Assembly (NCBI RefSeq): GCF_036226765.1
Contig: NZ_CP109017.1
Coordinates: 7,007,001-7,071,000 of the forward strand
Reading direction: 5' to 3'
Source: Streptomyces sp. NBC_00670
Lineage (GTDB): Bacteria; Actinomycetota; Actinomycetes; Streptomycetales; Streptomycetaceae
Length of the DNA stretch: 64,000 bases
Shown here: positions 51,821 through 59,626 of the stretch, in pieces
How the letters are laid out: each line of letters starts with the position of its first letter
How positions within the stretch are numbered: position 1 is the first letter of the stretch
The notes under the pieces: generated by a model
Database searches by the model: none
What the model was told of the DNA's origin: nothing
What the model saw: only the letters and a program-made list of their open reading frames with translations
Translations under genes and position numbers: made by a program

Positions 51821-53284
51821 TCACCATCCGGTCAGCAGCAGATGGTTCAGCAGCAGCGCCACCACCGCCTGCGCGCCGAGCCACGCCCGTACGCCGCTCA
51901 CCAGCGCCCCCGCCGGCAGCAGCCACATCGCGAACGGCAGCCAGATCCGTTCCGTCTCCGCCTTGCTCATCCCGGACAGGTCCGCCGCCAGCAGGGCGGC
52001 CAGCGCCGCCCCCACCAGCACCGCGAGCCGCACCTGGGCGGACCACCACGCGGGCCGCAGGCGCATGTCCGCGAGCCACCGCGCCGGTCGCAGCCGTGCC
52101 GGCCGTACGTCCGCCCGGCCCACCGCGCCGGCCGGCACACCCCCCGCCCGGCGCAGTCCCGCCACCGTCGCAGGACCCACCACCAGTACCGTGCACGCCA
52201 GGTTGGCCCACACCCAGTAGCCGTACGGCCTGATCCCGCCCGCCCCCTGGTAATAGCGCCGCACCAGCAGCCGGTACGCCTCCCACCAGTCGAAGCCCAG
52301 CCAGGTGAACACCACCGGAACCACCGCGCACCCCGTCACCAGCCACGGCAGCACCGCCCGGCGCCGCGAGCCCAGCAGCAGTACCGCGCCCGCGAGGACG
52401 ACGAACAGCGTGAGGCCGTAGGAGAGATAGACCGTCAGCCCGAACAGCAGCCCCGCGCCGAGGCCGAAGGCCCACACCCCGCGGCCCGTCACCGCGAGCG
52501 CCAGACACGCCACCGCCCACGCCGCGACCCCCGCGAAATACCCGTCCGCCGAGGCCCCCACCCACACCGCGGTCGGGGCCAGGACCACGAACGGCGCGGC
52601 CCTGCGCGCCAGTTGCTCGCCCGCCAGCGCCCGCACGGCGACGAGGACCGCGACCGCCGCCGACGTCCCCACGGTGACGCACCACACCCCCGCCCACGCG
52701 CCGCCGCCCAGCCCGATCCGGTCGAGCAGGACGAAGGTGAGGGTCGACGCCGGGGGATGCCCGGCCACGTGCGGCGGCCAGTGCTCCGGGGAGTCCAGCA
52801 GGATGTGGTGGGTGAAGTCCCGCAGTGTGGCGGGGATGTCGGAGAAGCGGTCCACGGCACGCAGATACTCGTAGCGGGTGGTCAGCCGGCGCGCGAGCCC
52901 GCGCTGCCACCCGTCGACGAGGGCGAGGGAGAACGTCCACGCCAGCGCCGCACCCCACACGGAGGCCAGGAGCGCCCGCCACGGCAGCCGGGCGGCGAGC
53001 GCGGGACCGTACGCCACCACCAGGACCGCCACGGCCACCGCGGCCGGGGTCCCCGGACCCACGTGCGGCGCCCAGTTGGCGTACAACGGCGGCCACCCCA
53101 CGTGGAGCGTGCCGTCCCGGCGCTCGATCGCGGTGCCGATCAGCGCGGCCGCCGTCACGAGCAGCGCGGCGGCCAGGACGGCGTACAGATCACGACGGCG
53201 GTCACGGCGGGGGTCCTGCGGGCGGTCGGGGCGGCGGTCGTGCGGGCGGCCGCCAAAGCGGTCGCGGAGGGGAGCGCGGTTCAC
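51821..53284 (-). CDS. Polytopic membrane protein, GT-C mannosyltransferase-like
   Basis: 487 residues with about 11-12 transmembrane helices. The long first outer loop between TM2 and TM4 contains THHILLDSPEHWPPHVAGHP with HPPASTL, a motif placement shared with polyprenol-phosphate-dependent GT-C glycosyltransferases. Further motifs are GLGGGAWAG and YYQGAGGIRPYGYW. It would transfer a sugar from a lipid carrier on the outer face of the membrane. The nearby GT2, DUF2064 and epimerase genes fit a glycolipid or cell-wall glycan role. Family assignment is moderate. Confidence 0.6.
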   Translation of the reverse strand: MNRAPLRDRFGGRPHDRRPDRPQDPRRDRRRDLYAVLAAALLVTAAALIGTAIERRDGTLHVGWPPLYANWAPHVGPGTPAAVAVAVLVVAYGPALAARLPWRALLASVWGAALAWTFSLALVDGWQRGLARRLTTRYEYLRAVDRFSDIPATLRDFTHHILLDSPEHWPPHVAGHPPASTLTFVLLDRIGLGGGAWAGVWCVTVGTSAAVAVLVAVRALAGEQLARRAAPFVVLAPTAVWVGASADGYFAGVAAWAVACLALAVTGRGVWAFGLGAGLLFGLTVYLSYGLTLFVVLAGAVLLLGSRRRAVLPWLVTGCAVVPVVFTWLGFDWWEAYRLLVRRYYQGAGGIRPYGYWVWANLACTVLVVGPATVAGLRRAGGVPAGAVGRADVRPARLRPARWLADMRLRPAWWSAQVRLAVLVGAALAALLAADLSGMSKAETERIWLPFAMWLLPAGALVSGVRAWLGAQAVVALLLNHLLLTGW

Positions 53285-53398
53285 ACCGGAACGCTAGGCC
53301 GCGGGCGGGCGGGACGGGCGGCGGCCGGGGCGGACGTCAGTGTTTCGTCATGGTTCGCAGCGGCTTCGCGTGAGTGATCCGCGCCTACGGTCGGGCAC

Positions 53399-54640
53399 AT
53401 GGCACGGACCACCCTCCTCACCCGCTCACCCTTCGCGCCCGCCTTCTGGCGCAGCCCCGTGCGCGGCACCCGGTTCACCGCGCTGCTCGGTGTCGTCCTG
53501 CTCGGCGGGATCACCCTGCTCTTCGTCACCGGACTGCTGTCGTACGCCGCCTACAACCCGGATCTGTCACCGGTCAACGACAAGACGCCGGACAAGGGCA
53601 TACTCGGCTTCTACCTCTTCGACTGGCCCACCGATCCGCCCTGGCTCTACCGGCTCACCCAGGGCATCCACGTCACGCTCGGCGTCACCCTGATCCCGGT
53701 GCTGCTCGGCAAGCTCTGGTCGGTGGTGCCGAAGCTGTTCACGCTGCCGCCCGCGCGCTCCCTCGCCCACGCGGCCGAACGGCTCTCGCTGCTGCTCCTG
53801 GTCGGCGGCGCGCTCTTCGAGTTCACCACCGGCGTGCTCAACGTCCAGCTCGACTACGTCTTCCCCGGCTCCTTCTACCCGCTGCACTTCTACGGGGCAT
53901 GGGTGTTCTTCGCCGCTTTCCTCGCCCACGCGGTCCTGCGGATGCCGACCGCCCTGCGCAACCTGCGCGAACTCCGCGCGCGTCCCGATGAGTCGGCCGC
54001 GCCCGCACCCGCCGACCCCACCGTCTCCCGGCGCGGCGCCCTCGGCCTCGTCGGCGGCGCATCGCTGCTGCTGTTCGCCACCACGGCCGGCCGCGGCTTC
54101 GACGGACCACTGCGGCGCACGGCGCTCCTCGCACCGCACGGCGGCGCCGAACCGGGCAGCGGACCCGGTGCCTTCCAGATCAACAAGACGGCGGCGTACG
54201 CGGGCATTTCGCCGGCGGAGACCGGCGACGAGGCCTGGCGGCTGGTCGTCACCGGACGCACCGGCACCGTCCGGCTGACCAGATCCGCCCTGCTGGCCAT
54301 GGACCTGCACAGCTCCGCCCTGCCCATCGCCTGCGTGGAGGGCTGGTCGACCTCGAACCAGTGGTGGCACGGCGTACGGCTGCGCGACCTCGCCGCGCTC
54401 GTCGGCTACGAGGACCCGCCGGACGTGTTCGTCGAGTCGCTCCAGCGGCACGGCGCCTTCCGCCACGCCGTGCTGCGCGCCAACCAGGTGGCCGACCCGC
54501 GCTCGCTGCTCGCCCTGTACGCCAACGGCGAGGAGCTGACCCCGGACCACGGATACCCGGCGCGCGTGATCGTGCCCGCGGCGCCCGGCGTGCTCAACAC
54601 CAAGTGGGTGGCCCGGATGACCTTCGGGGGTGTCAGGTGA
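53399..54640 (+). CDS. Membrane molybdopterin oxidoreductase (sulfite-oxidase fold)
   Basis: 413 residues. The N-terminal ~200 form a four- to five-helix cytochrome-b-like membrane domain with His in the helices (LTQGIHVTLGVTLIPVLLGK, YPLHFYGAWVFFAAFLAHAV). A further hydrophobic segment preceded by SRRGALGLVGGASLLLFATT may be a Tat-like internal anchor. The C-terminal domain is of the sulfite oxidase/MsrP type: the molybdenum-ligating Cys is in LPIACVEGWSTSNQW, followed by VRLRDLAALVGYE and GYPARVIVPAAPGVLNTKWV. It likely reduces or oxidises a small periplasmic-side substrate. It overlaps the next gene by GTGA. Confidence 0.8.
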   Translation: MARTTLLTRSPFAPAFWRSPVRGTRFTALLGVVLLGGITLLFVTGLLSYAAYNPDLSPVNDKTPDKGILGFYLFDWPTDPPWLYRLTQGIHVTLGVTLIPVLLGKLWSVVPKLFTLPPARSLAHAAERLSLLLLVGGALFEFTTGVLNVQLDYVFPGSFYPLHFYGAWVFFAAFLAHAVLRMPTALRNLRELRARPDESAAPAPADPTVSRRGALGLVGGASLLLFATTAGRGFDGPLRRTALLAPHGGAEPGSGPGAFQINKTAAYAGISPAETGDEAWRLVVTGRTGTVRLTRSALLAMDLHSSALPIACVEGWSTSNQWWHGVRLRDLAALVGYEDPPDVFVESLQRHGAFRHAVLRANQVADPRSLLALYANGEELTPDHGYPARVIVPAAPGVLNTKWVARMTFGGVR

Positions 54641-55143
54641 AGGGTGTCGTGACGAGGGCGGGGCGGCGGCTCGTGGGTGTGCGGTGGGCGGCGGTCCTCG
54701 GCAGCCCGCTCCAACTCCTGCTGCTCGCCTGTTCGTTCGCGCTCGCCGGATACGCGGGGACGCGGCTGCTCACGGAGGCGGAGGACCGGTTGGGCCTCGT
54801 GCTGTGGTTCGTGGGCGCGGCCCTGCTGCACGACCTGGTGCTGCTTCCGCTGTACGCGGGCCTCGACCGCGCCGCCGTACGCGCCTTCGGTGCGGTCCGC
54901 CGCCGGGAGTGGGCCGGATACGTACGCGTACCGGCCGCACTGTCCGGGCTTCTGCTGCTGGTGTGGTTCCCGCTGATCGGCGGGCAGGTGGCCGGCCGCT
55001 ACCGGTCCGCCACCGCGCTGCCCGCCGACGGGTTCCTCGGCCGCTGGCTGCTGATCACCGCCGTACTGTTCGGCGGCAGCGCGCTGCTGCTCCTGCGGCG
55101 GCTGCGCAGGGCGACGAAGCGGCGCCCGCCGGCCGACCACTGA
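54637..55143 (+). CDS. Small membrane protein coupled to the molybdoenzyme
   Basis: 168 residues, four transmembrane helices (LQLLLLACSFALAGYAG, LVLWFVGAALLHDLVLLPLY, ALSGLLLLVWFPLIGG, LLITAVLFGGSALLLLRRLR) with a basic C-terminus. The GTG start overlaps the molybdoenzyme stop (GTGA), so the two are coupled and may form one complex. I recognise no named family. Its last 145 bp overlap the 3' end of the convergent methyltransferase gene. Confidence 0.7.
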   Translation: MKGVVTRAGRRLVGVRWAAVLGSPLQLLLLACSFALAGYAGTRLLTEAEDRLGLVLWFVGAALLHDLVLLPLYAGLDRAAVRAFGAVRRREWAGYVRVPAALSGLLLLVWFPLIGGQVAGRYRSATALPADGFLGRWLLITAVLFGGSALLLLRRLRRATKRRPPADH

Positions 55144-55853
55144 CCGGCCGGGCGCCAGCCCGCACGGGCGGCGTACCGGAGCAGCGCCGGTGCGCCGAGC
55201 CGGGCCCACGGGAACGCGGCGCCCGGTGCCTCGGCGGCGCCGCCCGCGCCGTACGCCTCCCGTACGAGGCGGACGTCGGCCCGTTCGTCGACGTCCGCCG
55301 CCGGCACCGTCTCGGCGAGCAACAGGCCGCCGGGGCGCAGCAGTTCGCGCATCCGGGCGAGAAGGGCCACGGGGTCGCCGCCGATGCCGACGTTGCCGTC
55401 GACGAGCAGCGCGGTGCCCCAGCGGCCCTCGCCGGGCAGCGGCTCGAAGACCGAGCGGCGCAGCGCCCGGCCGCCGAGCCGGAGCGTGCGGGCCACGGCC
55501 GCCTCGCTGACGTCCACCCCGAGCGCGGGCCGGCCCCGCGCCGACAGCGCGGCCACCAGGCGGCCCGGGCCGCAGCCGACGTCGAGCACCGTGCCCTCGC
55601 AGCGACGCAGCACCTCTTCGTCGGCCGCGTCGGCCGCCGCGCACCAGCGCTCCACCTCCAGTGGCAGCAGCCATCCGTCGGAGCGCCGCAGGAAGAGGGG
55701 GCCGCGGCCGGTACGCAGGGCGTCGGCGTACGGGTCCGCCGACCAGGAGGCGGGAACCGGGGAACGTGACGTACGGCCGGGGCGGGGCCCCGGGGGAGCC
55801 ACCTCGCCCGCGGCCGCGGTGACGGGCGGGCGCGCCTCACGTGCGGTGGTCAT
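54999..55853 (-). CDS. Class I SAM-dependent methyltransferase
   Basis: 284 residues from ATG 55853, overlapping the DUF2064 stop by four bases. The SAM-binding motif I is EGTVLDVGCGPGRLVAALSA, with ALGVDVSEAAVA as motif II and LLRPGGLLLAETVP as the post-I region. The first 40 residues are Pro-rich. The C-terminal ~35 residues read antisense through the end of the convergent membrane gene and are Ser/Arg-rich, so the true folded domain ends near 55110. Third gene of a GT2-DUF2064-methyltransferase operon. Its substrate is presumably the glycan or lipid the operon builds. Confidence 0.75.
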   Translation of the reverse strand: MTTAREARPPVTAAAGEVAPPGPRPGRTSRSPVPASWSADPYADALRTGRGPLFLRRSDGWLLPLEVERWCAAADAADEEVLRRCEGTVLDVGCGPGRLVAALSARGRPALGVDVSEAAVARTLRLGGRALRRSVFEPLPGEGRWGTALLVDGNVGIGGDPVALLARMRELLRPGGLLLAETVPAADVDERADVRLVREAYGAGGAAEAPGAAFPWARLGAPALLRYAARAGWRPAGQWSAGGRRFVALRSRRRSSSALPPNSTAVISSQRPRNPSAGSAVADR

Positions 55854-56644
55854 CGGCCGCCACCCCGGAGGGGCCGGGCGCCGGCGGCGGCCGACGGCCG
55901 CCGCCCCTCCGCGTCCGCGTTCCGCGGGGCCGGGCTCCACGGGTCCGGGCCGCTTCGGTTCGGGTCCTGCCGGTGGGCGCTCTGCCGGTCCGGGCGGCGT
56001 CGGTCCGGGTTCTGTGGGTCCGGGACCGACGCGAGGCGGTCGAGTTCGGCCGCGAAGCGGCTTCCCGGTGCCGCTGCGGAGACCGCGTGGGCGTCGGTGG
56101 CCGTGTCGACGTCGCGCAGCGGGGGGAGCGCGCGCACCCGCAGCCCCGCGCGGAGCAGCCGGTCGCGCTGGACCGCGCCCGTGCGGTCCGTCGACATCGG
56201 CACCCCGCGCACCAGCGCGGGGTCGGGCGCGGCGAGGCCCAGCGCCCAGAAACCGCCGTCCTCGGCGAGCCCGAGGTACGCGTCGCAGCCGTCGAAGTCG
56301 ACCGTGAGGAGCGCGGGGGTGACTTGGGGCGTGTCCATGCCGACGAGCAGGGCCGGACCCTCGCACTGGGCGAAGGCCGCCGCCAGCCGCTCGTCCAGGC
56401 CGCCCGCGCACTGCGGTACGACCTCGAAGCCGGGCGGGAGCCATGGCCCCGGCCGGCCGTCGAGCACCAGGACGCGCCGGGCGGCCGGGGCCGCCGCCAC
56501 CGCCGCCAGGGTGTCGGCGAGCGCGGCCTCGGCCAGGGCGGCCGCCTGCTCCGGGGTGAACGGCGGCGTCAGCCGGGTCTTGACCCGGCCCGGCCGGGGC
56601 TCCTTGGCGATGACGAGCAGGGTGGGCGGTCGCACGGGCGTCAT
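55850..56644 (-). CDS. DUF2064 nucleotidyl/glycosyltransferase-like protein
   Basis: 264 residues. TLLVIAKEPRPGRVKTRLTP at the start, ALLVGMDTPQVTPALLTVDF and YLGLAEDGGFWALGLAAPDP identify the DUF2064 (TIGR04282-type) GT-A fold family. The GMDTPQ motif corresponds to the metal/nucleotide-binding site. The last 60 residues are Pro/Arg/Asp-rich and look disordered. It overlaps both neighbours by ATGA, so GT2, DUF2064 and methyltransferase are translationally coupled. The family often sits beside a GT2, as here; the reaction is unproven. Confidence 0.8.
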   Translation of the reverse strand: MTPVRPPTLLVIAKEPRPGRVKTRLTPPFTPEQAAALAEAALADTLAAVAAAPAARRVLVLDGRPGPWLPPGFEVVPQCAGGLDERLAAAFAQCEGPALLVGMDTPQVTPALLTVDFDGCDAYLGLAEDGGFWALGLAAPDPALVRGVPMSTDRTGAVQRDRLLRAGLRVRALPPLRDVDTATDAHAVSAAAPGSRFAAELDRLASVPDPQNPDRRRPDRQSAHRQDPNRSGPDPWSPAPRNADAEGRRPSAAAGARPLRGGGR

Positions 56645-57384
56645 CGGGACCTGCCTCCTTCCACGGCGTGATGCACCGGCGGTTCGGCGAGGACGCGGCG
56701 CATGTCGTGGACCGCCTGCCAGGTCCCGCGCCACGTGCCGGTCACCTTCGACGCGCCCGTGCGCGGCAGATACGGGACGTCGTGCTCGGCGACCCGCCAG
56801 CCGGCGTCGGCCGCGCGCACCACCATCTGGAGCGGATAGCCGCTGCGCCGGTCGGTGAGGGCGAGGCCGAGCAGCGCCTCCCGGCGGGCGGCGCGCAGCG
56901 GACCGAGGTCGCGCAGCCGCAGCCCGGTGCGGCTGCGCAGCATCCGGGAGAGCGCGAGGTTGCCGGCCCGGGCGTGCGCGGGCCAGGCGCCCGGGCCCTG
57001 CGGCCGCCGTCGGCCGAGCACCAGGTCGGCCCGGCCCGCGCACACCTCCCGCACGAACGGGACGAGGAGCGAGGGGTCGAGCGAGGCGTCGCAGTCGCAG
57101 AAGCAGACGACGTCGGCGGTGGCCGCCGCGAGGCCCGCGTGGCAGGCGGCGCCGAAACCGCGGCGCGGCTCGCGCACCACCGTGGCGCCGAGCGCGGCGG
57201 CGACGTCGGCCGACCCGTCGGTGGAACCGTTGTCCACCACCAGGGCACGCCAGCCGGGCGGGATGCGGCGCAGCACCCACGGCAGGGCGTCGGCCTCGTC
57301 GAGACAGGGCAGGACCACGTCGACGCCGGCGGCGGCGTCGTCCGGGTCGGGGGAGTGGGGAGAAGGGCTCGTCACGGCCCTCAC
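56641..57384 (-). CDS. Family 2 glycosyltransferase
   Basis: 247 residues of GT-A fold. VDVVLPCLDEADALPWVLRR, LVVDNGSTDGSADVAAALGA and the metal-binding DCDASLD (CFCDCDASLDPSLLVPFVRE) are typical of dolichyl/polyprenyl-phosphate mannose synthase-like enzymes. GYPLQMVVRAADAGWRVAEH and VPYLPRTGASKVTGTWRG complete the domain. There is no C-terminal membrane segment, so it acts at the cytoplasmic face, probably loading a sugar on a polyprenyl phosphate. First gene of its operon, divergent from the response regulator, with a 104-bp gap between them. Confidence 0.82.
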   Translation of the reverse strand: MRAVTSPSPHSPDPDDAAAGVDVVLPCLDEADALPWVLRRIPPGWRALVVDNGSTDGSADVAAALGATVVREPRRGFGAACHAGLAAATADVVCFCDCDASLDPSLLVPFVREVCAGRADLVLGRRRPQGPGAWPAHARAGNLALSRMLRSRTGLRLRDLGPLRAARREALLGLALTDRRSGYPLQMVVRAADAGWRVAEHDVPYLPRTGASKVTGTWRGTWQAVHDMRRVLAEPPVHHAVEGGRSR

Positions 57385-57488
57385 CCTACGAATCGGAAAC
57401 GGACATTTCGGGGCGTCCGCTTCTTACGAAACACGGACGTCGAGGGCCGTCGGCGGCACTCCCGGGGGCGCGGTGGGAGGCTGGTCGC

Positions 57489-58355
57489 ATGCGACAGCCC
57501 AACGAGTCCCCGGCCACCGAAGCGACGGCGCGGGGCGGCGGCGGAGCCCCGGCCGCCGCCGGAGTGCCGAACGCCGCCGGAGCCCCGGAAGCCGCCGGAA
57601 CCCTGGACGCCTCCGGAGCGCGGATCCTCGTCGTGGACGACGACCCCACCGTCGCCGAGGTCGTCTCCGGATATCTGGACCGCGCGGGATACGTGGTGGA
57701 CCGCGCCGGGGACGGCCCGGCCGCGCTCGCCCGCGCCGCCGCGCACCGGCCCGACCTGGTCGTCCTCGACCTGATGCTTCCCGGCATGGACGGCCTCGAG
57801 GTCTGCCGCCGGCTGCGGGAGCGCGGCCCCGTGCCGGTCGTCATGCTGACGGCACGCGGCGACGAGGACGACCGCATCCTCGGCCTGGAGGTGGGCGCGG
57901 ACGACTACGTCACCAAGCCGTTCAGCCCGCGCGAACTCGTGCTGCGCGTCCAGTCCGTACTGCGCCGCACCCGGCCGGGACCGGACACCCGGCCGCTGCG
58001 CGCCGCCGGTCTCGTCCTGGACCCGGCGGCCCGGCGCGCCACCAAGCACGGCACCGAACTCGCGCTCACGCTGCGGGAGTTCGACCTCCTGGCGTTCCTG
58101 CTCGCCCACCCCCGGCGGGTGTTCGGCCGGGAGGAGCTGATGCGCGAGGTGTGGGGCTGGGACTTCGGCGACCTGTCCACCGTCACGGTCCATGTCCGGC
58201 GGCTGCGCGGCAAGGTGGAGGACGATCCGGCCCGGCCGCTGCTCATCCAGACGGTGTGGGGGGTCGGATACCGGTTCGAGCCCACGGGGGCCGAGGCGGT
58301 CGAGACGGCCGAGGGCGCGGGGCGGCCCGCCGAGGGGAGCGCCGGCCGTGCGTGA
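57489..58355 (+). CDS. OmpR-type response regulator
   Basis: 288 residues. After a Gly/Ala/Pro-rich 42-residue leader the receiver domain starts at ARILVVDDDPTVAEVV. The phospho-acceptor is D94 in LVVLDLMLPGMDGLEV, and the conserved Lys is in DDYVTKPFSPREL. The DNA-binding winged helix follows (LTLREFDLLAFLLAHPRRVF, REVWGWDFGDLSTVTVHVRR, TVWGVGYRFEP). GGGAGG lies nine bases before the ATG. The kinase gene overlaps its stop by eight bases. ACGGAC[AG]T direct repeats occur in the upstream gap and could be its own sites. Confidence 0.92.
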   Translation: MRQPNESPATEATARGGGGAPAAAGVPNAAGAPEAAGTLDASGARILVVDDDPTVAEVVSGYLDRAGYVVDRAGDGPAALARAAAHRPDLVVLDLMLPGMDGLEVCRRLRERGPVPVVMLTARGDEDDRILGLEVGADDYVTKPFSPRELVLRVQSVLRRTRPGPDTRPLRAAGLVLDPAARRATKHGTELALTLREFDLLAFLLAHPRRVFGREELMREVWGWDFGDLSTVTVHVRRLRGKVEDDPARPLLIQTVWGVGYRFEPTGAEAVETAEGAGRPAEGSAGRA

Positions 58356-59460
58356 CACGCTGCTCATCGTCCTGTTCGCCTTCCTCGGCGCCGCCGCCGC
58401 CGGACTGCTCGGCCTGGGCGCGCTGTGGCTGCTCCGCCGCCGCTCGCTCACCGCCTCCGTGGCCGTCGTCGCCGCCGTCGCCGTCGGGGCGATGCTCGCC
58501 GGCACGCTCGCCGTCGCCCAGGCCATGTTCCTGTCCGCGCACGACCTCTCCGTCGTCACCACGGTCGTCGCGATGGCGGCCGTCGTCTCCCTGGCCACCG
58601 CGCTGCTGCTGGGCCGCTGGGTCGTCGCCCGCAGCCGCGAACTCGCCCTCGCCGCACGCTCGTTCGGCGACGGCGGGGACTTCGCCGCGCCCGCGAGCCC
58701 CGGCACCGCCGAACTCGCCGAGGTCAGCCGCGAACTGGCCGCCACGAGTGCGAAGCTCGCCCGCTCCCGGGAGCGGGAGCGGGCCCTGGAGTCCTCCCGG
58801 CGCGAACTCGTCGCCTGGATCTCGCACGACCTGCGCACTCCGCTCGCCGGACTGCGCGCGATGGCAGAGGCGCTGGAGGACGGGGTCGCCGCCGACCCCG
58901 ACCGCTATCTGCGCCGCATTCGCACGGAGGTGGAGCGGCTCAACGGGATGGTGGGCGACCTCTTCGAGCTCTCCCGCATCCACGCGGGAGCGCTGGCGCT
59001 GTCGCCGTCCCGGATGTCGGTGTACGACCTCGTCGGCGACGCACTCGCCGGGGCGGATCCGCTCGCCCGCGAGCACGGGGTGCGGCTGGTGGGGGACCGC
59101 ATCGAGGCGGTGCCGGTGGAGGTGGACGGCAAGGAGATGAGCCGGGTGCTGGGCAATCTCCTGGTCAACGCGATCCGGCGGACGCCGGCGGACGGGACGG
59201 TCGCGGTGGCCGCGGAGCGGTCGGCGGACGGGGTGGTGCTGTCGGTCACCGACGCGTGCGGGGGGATTCCGGAGGAGGAGTTGCCGCGGGTGTTCGACAC
59301 GGGGTGGCGGGGGACCGATGCGAGGACGCCTCCGGCGGGGGCGGGGTTGGGGCTGGCCATTGTGCGGGGGATCGTGGAGGCGCATCGGGGGAGGGCGGAG
59401 GTTCGGAACGTGGTGGGAGGGTGTCGGTTCGAGGTGACGTTGCCGGTGGTGGGGGTTTAG
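58348..59460 (+). CDS. Sensor histidine kinase
   Basis: 370 residues from GTG 58348. Two or three transmembrane helices lie at 3-100 (LIVLFAFLGAAAAGLLGLGA, AVVAAVAVGAMLAGTLAVA, VVTTVVAMAAVVSLATALLL), followed by a HAMP-like segment. The H-box has H160 in LVAWISHDLRTPLAGLRA, the N-box is GNLLVNAIRRTPADG, and GTGWRG with GAGLGLAIVRGIVEAHRGRA is the ATP lid. The extracellular loops are tiny, so it probably senses the membrane itself. It partners the overlapping response regulator. Confidence 0.9.
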   Translation: MRDTLLIVLFAFLGAAAAGLLGLGALWLLRRRSLTASVAVVAAVAVGAMLAGTLAVAQAMFLSAHDLSVVTTVVAMAAVVSLATALLLGRWVVARSRELALAARSFGDGGDFAAPASPGTAELAEVSRELAATSAKLARSRERERALESSRRELVAWISHDLRTPLAGLRAMAEALEDGVAADPDRYLRRIRTEVERLNGMVGDLFELSRIHAGALALSPSRMSVYDLVGDALAGADPLAREHGVRLVGDRIEAVPVEVDGKEMSRVLGNLLVNAIRRTPADGTVAVAAERSADGVVLSVTDACGGIPEEELPRVFDTGWRGTDARTPPAGAGLGLAIVRGIVEAHRGRAEVRNVVGGCRFEVTLPVVGV

Positions 59461-59532
59461 GGCGCGTTCGAGCTCGGGGGGGGCTTGTTGGTTGGCGGGT
59501 GCGGGTGGGTTCGTGGTTGCTCGCGCACTTCC

Positions 59533-59621
59533 CCGCGCCCCTTTCGGGGCGCGGTGAGCTGGTCGCGCCCCGCGGCGGAGCCGCGGATCAGACACAGCCC
59601 CGCGCCCCTTTCGGGGCGCGG
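59533..59621. repeat. Two identical 22-bp hairpins (dispersed intergenic repeat)
   Basis: CCGCGCCCC-TTTC-GGGGCGCGG occurs at 59533-59554 and again at 59600-59621, 67 bp apart. Between them is a further inverted repeat, GCGGCGGAGCCGC-like. A related hairpin lies at 34455. It probably doubles as terminator for the converging kinase and epimerase genes. Confidence 0.75.
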
Positions 59622-59626
59622 CCCCC

